From Mageeibacillus sp. UBA1243 (lineage in GTDB: Bacteria; Bacillota; Clostridia; UBA1212), in contig DBWH01000011.1 of the NCBI GenBank assembly GCA_002308595.1, forward strand, positions 1-40,188: 40,188 bases of DNA, given 5' to 3'. The notes under the pieces were generated by a model. That model worked only from the letters and a program-made list of their open reading frames with translations, had not been told where the DNA came from and searched no databases. The position numbers were made by a program, and so were the translations under genes. This document shows positions 24,860 through 30,468 of this stretch, in pieces. The number at the start of each line of letters is the position of its first letter. The first letter of the stretch is position 1.

Positions 24860-24946
24860 GCGGATATGGCGGAATTGGCAGACGCGCACGGTTCAGGTCC
24901 GTGTGGGGGCGACTCCATACAGGTTCAAGTCCTGCTATCCGCACCA
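24860..24946 (+). tRNA. tRNA-Leu (anticodon CAG)
   Basis: The acceptor stem GCGGATA pairs with TATCCGC, followed by A and an encoded CCA. The anticodon stem CACGG/CCGTG encloses the loop TTCAGGT, giving anticodon CAG. A long variable arm marks the Leu class. The T arm is CAGGTTCAAGTCCTG. It is the intact member of a set of three copies of this 3' end. Confidence 0.95.
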
Positions 24947-24985
24947 CAGCCCTGGGGTTTTTCCTCGGGGCTGAAACTTTTTTTT
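24947..24985 (+). terminator. tRNA-Leu terminator
   Basis: CAGCCCTGGGG pairs with CCTCGGGGCTG around TTTTT, followed by eight T residues. The same structure recurs after the third tRNA 3' copy. Confidence 0.85.
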
Positions 24986-25042
24986 GCATGTATTCTGTTG
25001 CATTTTTCGGCACAGAGTGTAAAAAAAGTCGAGGTGTTTATT

Positions 25043-25387
25043 GTGGGCATATATAGAACAATTAGAAAACAGTTTGATTTTTTGGAGAAAAGGTATGGAT
25101 TTGTTAATGTTTTTAACCAAAAACACGGCTCGTATTTTTATGCTGTCTGGTCAAATTCAAAAAAAAACATCATGGTTCTATATGATACTATAGATGAGGA
25201 ACCTATTAGTATACGTATATATGATGCCGACTCATTTAGTTTTGATGCAGAGGAGTATAAAAATGGATTTGATCAAAAAACTGGAAAACCATGTCAAAAG
25301 ATTAAGCGAGCAGCAGTATGGTTAAGAAATGCTATTGAGGATAATCATTTGTTGTTTTTTTCAACCCCCTTTTCCTTAGGCGATTGA
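25043..25387 (+). CDS. Small protein of unknown function in the first tRNA-linked slot
   Basis: This frame encodes 114 residues from a GTG start with GAGGTG 6 nt upstream; the open frame runs back through the tRNA, which is not coding. The product (MGIYRTIRKQFDFLEKRYGF...) is soluble and rich in aromatic and charged residues, with a size and style like bacterial immunity or antitoxin-type proteins, but I cannot assign a family. It is AT-rich and sits between the intact tRNA-Leu and the second copy of the tRNA 3' end, as cargo of an inserted element would. Confidence 0.6.
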   Translation: MGIYRTIRKQFDFLEKRYGFVNVFNQKHGSYFYAVWSNSKKNIMVLYDTIDEEPISIRIYDADSFSFDAEEYKNGFDQKTGKPCQKIKRAAVWLRNAIEDNHLLFFSTPFSLGD

Positions 25388-25479
25388 GACGCGCGGCCCA
25401 TAATGTTATCTGAAGATTGCGAAAGTGGAGTGTAGCCAAACAGTATTAGTGGATTGTTTTACTCTTTTTCGGCATTTCA

Positions 25480-25553
25480 CACCAAGGTAACACTACCATC
25501 AGGTCCGTGTGGGGGCGACTCCATACAGGTTCAAGTCCTGCTATCCGCACCAC
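25480..25553 (+). repeat. tRNA-Leu 3' fragment, copy 2 (att-like)
   Basis: Positions 25499-25553 are identical to 24893-24947, from the anticodon loop through CCA. The 21 bases before it (25480-25500 region) are shared with copy 3 but not with the intact tRNA. The break in identity at the anticodon loop is where many tyrosine recombinases cross over. Confidence 0.9.
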
Positions 25554-25557
25554 TAAG

Positions 25558-25597
25558 CAGCCTCGAGTTCAACGTCCCGGGGCTGTTGTTTTTTGCT
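25558..25597 (+). terminator. Terminator after tRNA fragment copy 2
   Basis: CAGCCTCG (25558-25565) pairs with CGGGGCTG (25578-25585), followed by a T-rich run. Confidence 0.6.
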
Positions 25598-25682
25598 TGA
25601 GAGAGAAAATTCAATGTTGACCGAGATGTCAAGATGAAGTATCATTTCGGTGGATTTTGTATGCATAAGGATTAGAAAAACT

Positions 25683-25708
25683 ACTAATAATTTTCCGTAC
25701 CAGTCCAA
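25683..25708. repeat. Left 26-bp inverted repeat of the DUF4160/DUF2442 cassette
   Basis: This matches 26590-26615 in inverted orientation at 25 of 26 bases. It also encodes WTGTENY and the stop of the 25-aa peptide. Confidence 0.85.
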
Positions 25709-25761
25709 GCGAAAACAACAAGAATTATAATCGCAACTATTTTTTTACCAACTTTTTTCAT
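25684..25761 (-). CDS. 25-residue hydrophobic peptide
   Basis: The frame begins MKKVGKKIVAIIILVV and ends WTGTENY before TAG. A basic N-terminus precedes one short membrane helix (about 8-19). GGAGG lies 7 nt before the ATG. It is the third gene after DUF4160 and DUF2442, 36 bp downstream. The basic-then-hydrophobic form is shared by type I toxin peptides and by small membrane regulators. The right inverted repeat encodes WTGTEKY-stop on the opposite strand, so a second copy of this gene may once have existed. Confidence 0.6.
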   Translation of the reverse strand: MKKVGKKIVAIIILVVFAWTGTENY

Positions 25762-25797
25762 GATTCTTCCTCCGGCGGATGAACAAATCCTATTTCT

Positions 25798-26241
25798 CTA
25801 TTTTAACATGTTTTTTGGTTGGCCATACTCACGCTTCATGGCCTCCGTAGAAACTACCCACTGTTTTCCATACTTGCAGGCATCTACGCCGTTGACCAGC
25901 TTGCCGTAGGCGATCGCCTTGCGCAGTGTGCTTTCGTTCAAGCCCCAAAGCTGGGTGGCGTCGGTAAAAGCCATCAATCCGTCAAAAGGAGTGTCGACAG
26001 TCTTCCCATTGGCAAATAACTCGTCGCAGGACAGGTCAAGATCATCATTCCAGATGATACCATACCCGCCAACGTCGACTTCCACGCCGAAAAACAACTC
26101 CGGCGAATCCTTTAGAACTAAAAAAGGTTCCCATTTTTCAAACAGCGGCTTTACGTCATATATTTTTGTCACACCCTCCGCAAACTGCACACTCAGGAGA
26201 TAGTCCGGCAGAGCGGTAACTGCTTTCACTTTGTGAAACAT
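25798..26241 (-). CDS. DUF2442 protein with C-terminal helix-turn-helix-like region
   Basis: This 147-residue protein has a DUF2442 domain (about 1-85: VTALPDYLLSVQFAEGVTKIYDVKPLF) followed by a helical region (about 90-140: TDATQLWGLNESTLRKAIAYGKL..KYGKQWVVS) resembling a short DNA-binding helix-turn-helix. DUF2442 and DUF4160 genes are often paired and are suspected toxin-antitoxin partners. The HTH suggests this member represses the operon. AAGGAG lies 8 nt before the ATG, and 12 bp separate it from the DUF4160 gene. Confidence 0.85.
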   Translation of the reverse strand: MFHKVKAVTALPDYLLSVQFAEGVTKIYDVKPLFEKWEPFLVLKDSPELFFGVEVDVGGYGIIWNDDLDLSCDELFANGKTVDTPFDGLMAFTDATQLWGLNESTLRKAIAYGKLVNGVDACKYGKQWVVSTEAMKREYGQPKNMLK

Positions 26242-26253
26242 ACCATCAACTCC

Positions 26254-26508
26254 TTATTCGAGGGGAGGTAGAGACTTGAATTCCTGAGTCTCCCACATAT
26301 GCAAGAGTTCGTCCTTATGGATAGAGGCCCATTCACGCACCATGGCAAGCGCTTTTGGCGGCAGATAACCTTCCAGCACCTTGCCTGTTTGAAAATCAAC
26401 TTCAGCCATATCCTCTCCGTAAAGTGCGTGGATATGCGGCGGATTATGTTCCGCTTGCTGGAAATACATACGAATAATGATTCCGTAAAATCTAGACAAT
26501 ACCGGCAT
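26254..26508 (-). CDS. DUF4160 protein
   Basis: This 84-residue protein has the family signature: IIIRMYFQQAEHNPPHIHALYGE followed by a helical end with WE. It is first in a three-gene operon with the DUF2442 gene and the 25-aa peptide. The molecular activity of DUF4160 is not settled; linkage to DUF2442 suggests a toxin-antitoxin-like module. GGAGG precedes the ATG by about 8 nt. Confidence 0.88.
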   Translation of the reverse strand: MPVLSRFYGIIIRMYFQQAEHNPPHIHALYGEDMAEVDFQTGKVLEGYLPPKALAMVREWASIHKDELLHMWETQEFKSLPPLE

Positions 26509-26542
26509 AAGAAAACCTCCCTCGACTATTTTTCACACTATA

Positions 26543-26570
26543 ATTATATCACGATACCGTGAAATTGCAA
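26543..26570 (-). promoter_or_regulatory. Promoter with operator inside the spacer, DUF4160 operon
   Basis: On the minus strand TTGCAA (26570-26565), a 16-bp spacer and TATAAT (26548-26543). The dyad TCACG-ATAC-CGTGA (26549-26562) fills the spacer, so a bound repressor would block RNA polymerase directly. Confidence 0.7.
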
Positions 26571-26589
26571 ATGTTTTTTCTGATTTGTT

Positions 26590-26615
26590 TTGGACTGGTA
26601 CGGAAAAGTATTAGT
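26590..26615. repeat. Right 26-bp inverted repeat of the DUF4160/DUF2442 cassette
   Basis: This is the inverted partner of 25683-25708 with one mismatch. The pair encloses the whole operon and its promoter (933 bp from outer edge to outer edge). Confidence 0.85.
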
Positions 26616-26653
26616 GGGTAATACGCATGCTCGATATCCTCAGGCTCATTTTT

Positions 26654-26796
26654 CACCAAGGTAACACTACCATCAGGTCCGTGTGGGGGCGACTCCATAC
26701 AGGTTCAAGGCGGCGGCTCCGCACCACAGCCCCGGGGTTTTTCCTCGGGGCTGAAACTTTTTTTGCATCTATTCTGTTGCATTTTTCGGCACAGAG
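26654..26796 (+). repeat. tRNA-Leu 3' fragment, copy 3, with duplicated terminator
   Basis: Positions 26654-26709 match 25480-25535 exactly (56 bp); 26673-26709 also match the intact tRNA. The next ~9 bases, covering the T arm and acceptor strand, are replaced by GCGGCGGC-type sequence, so this copy cannot fold as the tRNA end. From 26718 identity with the intact locus resumes through CCA, terminator and about 40 bp beyond (to ~26796, matching ~25018) with two mismatches and one T-run difference. Confidence 0.88.
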
Positions 26797-26835
26797 CAGA
26801 GCAGACGGCGGGCCGGCATAAAGCAGGCGGCGGGC

Positions 26836-29010
26836 TCAGGACTTGCCTTTTCCTTTGTACTCCAAGCACATCATCGTCAGGTCGTCGAACTGCTCGGCTT
26901 CGCGGACGAAACCGTCAACGGCCTTTCTGACGTTGTCCAGCGTCTCTTTCGGAGCTTCGTCGGGTGCCGCGTTCAGCGCGTCAAGCAGTCTGTCCATGCC
27001 GAAGAGCTCCTTGTCCGCATTGGTGGCTTCCGGAACACCGTCAGTGTACAGGAAAACCTTGGAGCCGGGCTGCATTTCGATTTCATACTCTTTGTACTTT
27101 GCGCCGTTCATACCGCCAATGACAAAGCCGTGCTTGTCCTTGAATATTTCGAAGCTTCCGTCCGGGCGCTTGACCACGGGGTACTCGTGACCTGCATTGG
27201 CGGCAGTGAGCTTGCCGGTTGAGATTTCAAGGATTCCGAGCCAGACGGTGACAAACATCTCCTCGCGGTTGTTGGCGCAGATTGCCAGGTTTGTGTCGTG
27301 AAGGATCTGTGCAGGGGACTTGCCCATCTGAGCGTTGTTTGCGAGGATGATCATCGAGGCCATCATGAAGAGAGCCGCGGGAACACCCTTTCCTGAAACG
27401 TCAGCGATGAAAATGCACAGGTGATCGTCATCGACAAGGAAGAAGTCGTAGAAATCGCCTCCGACCTCCTTGGCGGGGTCCATAGTGGCGTAAATGTCAA
27501 ATTCATCGCGCTCCGGGAATGCGGGGTAGATGTTCGGCAGCATGTCGGCCTGGATGCGTGTCGCCAATGACAGCTCGGCACCGATGCGCTCCTTCTCCGC
27601 AGTGACCTTTTCGACCTGATCTATGTACTCAAGCGTCTTTCCGGAGAGCATTGCAAACGATTCCGCAAGCACCTGAATCTCGTCACGCGTACGGAATGAG
27701 TCATCCATTTTAAACTGCAGGTCGTTGCCGCCAAGGGACTGCACCCTCTTCGTGATTGCGACAAGCGGTTTTACGATTCTGGTCGAAACGAAAACTCCCG
27801 ATCCTATCGCGATAACAGCCACGATACCTATCAGGACGAAAAACGTCAGTCTCGCGCTCTTCATTCCATTGGCGAATGATGCAACGGCATCACCCTGAAT
27901 GTCGTTAAACCTTGCCACCATGAAATCCGACGGCTGATCGGCAATGGATTTCGGAACCACGCTCAGGATGGACCACCCTATGTTCTGAATCGGCGATCCC
28001 ACGACGTAGTACTCCTGACCGTCAATTTCAATCAGGCAGAGGTCCGTGTTCTCCGTAAGGGACTTCTTAACAAATGCCGCCAATTCACCGTTCTCCGACT
28101 TTCTGAGGTCCTCTGCCTCACCGGAGGGGCGAACCCTGAAGACGCCCTCTTTCTGGGGTGAGAAAAGGACGTGGCCGTTGTGGTTGATGATGCACACAAA
28201 GCTGCCCTTGCGCGCAAGGCTGTTCACGGCTGCGGAAACGTCGTTCAAAAACATGTCGGCGCCTATCACGGCAACGAGCTCTCCGTCAACGTAGACCGGA
28301 AGCGAGCACATGATGCTGATTTCGCCCGTGAAAATGTCCGTTGTAACGTCTGTGTAGTGGAGCTTGCCGGTTTCGGCTGCGCCGGTGTACCACTGCCTCT
28401 CCGTGATCGGGATAGGTATAATGTCGCCGTTTTCGTCAAATTTTGACGATGAGTGGTTGTCAACAAGGAGCATGACTCCTTCCGGGAGAGCGCAGTAGCA
28501 GGAGTCCACATTGGCGTCAGCATATACCGCTGACATAAGCTCGGAAAGGTTTCCGATGAGCCCGAGTTTTGCGCTGATTACAGGGTCGTTCAGGTCAATT
28601 CCCTCTTCTGTCAGGACCTGAAGGCTCACTTCGCCGTCCTTTTCAAGGTCAGGCAGCTTTACCTCGCGGACCGGGAAACTGTCGGGAGCCGCAAAAAGCT
28701 TGCCCGTGTAGTCAGCCAAAATTTTAACAACCTTCTCGGCATCACCAAAGACGTCGCCCGCAATGTGGGCCTCCATACGCGTGCTCTGAGTAAGATTCGT
28801 ATCCAGGACGTTGGCCATAGTCTCCTTGGAGATTGAAGTAATCGACTGCTTCTGCGAGTCGTTCGTTCTGCGAACGAGACCGGTCAGCTGGCCGTACTGG
28901 TAGATGATGACGGCAACGAAAGCCGCGGCCATAAGGAGAATTGTGATCACGACCAGGTTGAATACCTTAGTCTGGATACCGCCAATGGTAATACCTCTGA
29001 ATTTTCTCAT
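26836..29010 (-). CDS. RsbU/SpoIIE-type PP2C phosphatase with Cache sensor and HAMP
   Basis: This 724-residue membrane protein links an outside signal to Ser/Thr dephosphorylation, typically of an anti-anti-sigma factor. Helix 1 (about 15-38) and helix 2 (about 392-414) flank a large extracellular Cache-like domain (about 60-365). A HAMP domain (about 415-468) and a short coiled coil lead to the SpoIIE phosphatase domain (about 510-718). Conserved motifs include ATRIQADMLP, GGDFYDF, DVSGKGVPAALFM, TDGVPEA and QFDDLTM, so the metal site looks intact. No RsbV or RsbW homologue lies nearby. AGGTGAG precedes the start. Confidence 0.92.
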   Translation of the reverse strand: MRKFRGITIGGIQTKVFNLVVITILLMAAAFVAVIIYQYGQLTGLVRRTNDSQKQSITSISKETMANVLDTNLTQSTRMEAHIAGDVFGDAEKVVKILADYTGKLFAAPDSFPVREVKLPDLEKDGEVSLQVLTEEGIDLNDPVISAKLGLIGNLSELMSAVYADANVDSCYCALPEGVMLLVDNHSSSKFDENGDIIPIPITERQWYTGAAETGKLHYTDVTTDIFTGEISIMCSLPVYVDGELVAVIGADMFLNDVSAAVNSLARKGSFVCIINHNGHVLFSPQKEGVFRVRPSGEAEDLRKSENGELAAFVKKSLTENTDLCLIEIDGQEYYVVGSPIQNIGWSILSVVPKSIADQPSDFMVARFNDIQGDAVASFANGMKSARLTFFVLIGIVAVIAIGSGVFVSTRIVKPLVAITKRVQSLGGNDLQFKMDDSFRTRDEIQVLAESFAMLSGKTLEYIDQVEKVTAEKERIGAELSLATRIQADMLPNIYPAFPERDEFDIYATMDPAKEVGGDFYDFFLVDDDHLCIFIADVSGKGVPAALFMMASMIILANNAQMGKSPAQILHDTNLAICANNREEMFVTVWLGILEISTGKLTAANAGHEYPVVKRPDGSFEIFKDKHGFVIGGMNGAKYKEYEIEMQPGSKVFLYTDGVPEATNADKELFGMDRLLDALNAAPDEAPKETLDNVRKAVDGFVREAEQFDDLTMMCLEYKGKGKS

Positions 29011-29092
29011 GCTCTCACCTGTAACTCAAAAGAGTTTTGCGCCTAAATTCCCAGCGCAAACGTATCTCTATTGCCAATTTAATTCACTCGTT

Positions 29093-29121
29093 ATTATATA
29101 TCATTTTCGCACCGGTTTCAA
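29093..29121 (-). promoter_or_regulatory. Promoter for the RsbU-like gene
   Basis: On the minus strand TTGAAA (29121-29116), a 17-bp spacer and TATAAT (29098-29093). Confidence 0.7.
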
Positions 29122-29192
29122 ATGGGAAAAGCTACAAAAGAGCGCAAAGTTGTTTCTTTTGAACGATTTCGGGGCGGCGGCAAGGTCACGCA

Positions 29193-29221
29193 TTTACCTT
29201 GGCGGCTTGTTTTACTATAAT
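29193..29221 (+). promoter_or_regulatory. Promoter for the Eis-like gene
   Basis: TTTACC (29193-29198), a 17-bp spacer and TATAAT (29216-29221). An octamer copy (29197-29204) overlaps the -35 box and spacer. Confidence 0.6.
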
Positions 29222-29272
29222 AAGGCGCGGCGGGCAAGTCAGTTGCCCCGCAGAAACGTCGGAGGTTTTGAG

Positions 29273-30451
29273 ATGGCTGAAATGAACGGGTTTTCAATCG
29301 TTGACGGCAGTGAGTTCGGCGACAGACAGGCGGCAAACCGCGCGTATCTTGAACTGATAAACGAGGCGTTCGGCTTTGACGAGGCCGGTGAGGATTTCGC
29401 ACGCCTGCTGCCGAAGCTTTTCGGGCCGTCGCGCGACCCTGCCTCCTGCACGACTTTCGCGGTTGACAGTTCAGACGGCAGGCTGCTCGCATGTGCCGGC
29501 CGCTTTCCCGTGACGTTTTACCTTGGCAATAAACCCGTCAAGGCTTTCGGCATCGGCAACGTCTGCGCCCGCAAAGAGCTCAGAAACATGGGCCTCATGT
29601 CACAGGTGATGAAAGCTGCGGTCGAACGAATGATTGAGGACGGCGCAGTGTTCTCGTTTCTCGGAGGCAGCCGCCACCGCTACTCGCACTTCGGTTTTGA
29701 GCGCACAGGCGTTGCGTACGAGTTTGACCTGTCCGAGAAAACGCTGAAAAAGCTCGCGGCGGAGGACCTGTCGGCTTACGTGCTGAAGCCTCTTGCGGCT
29801 GAGGACGGCGCGGCATTGCGGTTTATTGCCGGGTGCGACTGCCGCCAATGGCGCGCAAACAGAGGCGCGGCAGATATGTTTGACACCCTTTCATCGTGGC
29901 ACGCCGCGCCCTACGTCCTATATAAAAACGGCAGGCCCTGCGGCTGGGCAGTAATACAAGACGGCCGCAAGGTGACCGAAGCGGTAACGGTCGATTCAAC
30001 CGATATTTTACCGCTGCTCAGTCTCCTCGGCCGCCTGCATTCACCCTTGACGGTAAGGATACCCGAATATGATATTGGCCTGTTCGACGCGCTTTTGCCC
30101 TTGGCGGAAAGCTGGCGCACTGGTGCCGACAACTGCTTCAACGTTCTCGACTACAAGGCTCTTCTCTCTGTCATGATGGAGCTGAAAGCGGGCTGCTCAA
30201 AGCTTGCCGACGGGTGCCTTGACGTTGTCGTGAACGGGATCGCTCGCACCGAAAGTCTCAGGATTGAGGTCAAAAACGGCAAGCCTTCCGTGTCCGCCCT
30301 CTCTGACACCGCCAATGCGCTCAAACTTTCTCACAAAGACGCCATGTGCCTCTTCTTCAACCGCGGCCTCCCGCTCTCGCGCAGCCTCGACCCTGCACCG
30401 GCGTCATGGTTTCCTCTGCCCCTTTACGTCAGCTCGCCCGACGACGTGTGA
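29273..30451 (+). CDS. Eis-like GNAT acetyltransferase
   Basis: This 392-residue cytoplasmic protein follows the plan of the Eis family: an N-terminal GNAT domain (about 1-150) with the acetyl-CoA loop region RKELRNMGLMSQVMKA and the phrase SFLGGSRHRYSHFGFE, a second GNAT-like segment, and a C-terminal SCP2-like domain (about 290-390). Known relatives acetylate amines such as aminoglycosides or polyamines; the substrate here is unknown. GGAGG at 29261-29265 fixes the start. The gene converges on the lipase-fold gene with only 17 bp between stops. Confidence 0.82.
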   Translation: MAEMNGFSIVDGSEFGDRQAANRAYLELINEAFGFDEAGEDFARLLPKLFGPSRDPASCTTFAVDSSDGRLLACAGRFPVTFYLGNKPVKAFGIGNVCARKELRNMGLMSQVMKAAVERMIEDGAVFSFLGGSRHRYSHFGFERTGVAYEFDLSEKTLKKLAAEDLSAYVLKPLAAEDGAALRFIAGCDCRQWRANRGAADMFDTLSSWHAAPYVLYKNGRPCGWAVIQDGRKVTEAVTVDSTDILPLLSLLGRLHSPLTVRIPEYDIGLFDALLPLAESWRTGADNCFNVLDYKALLSVMMELKAGCSKLADGCLDVVVNGIARTESLRIEVKNGKPSVSALSDTANALKLSHKDAMCLFFNRGLPLSRSLDPAPASWFPLPLYVSSPDDV

Positions 30452-30468
30452 CGCAGGGCATCCGGTTT

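Noticed and set aside
24848..25042. Open frame running through tRNA-Leu into the slot-1 protein
   Set aside because: The tRNA folds fully and has its own promoter and terminator; the first start with a ribosome site is the GTG at 25043.
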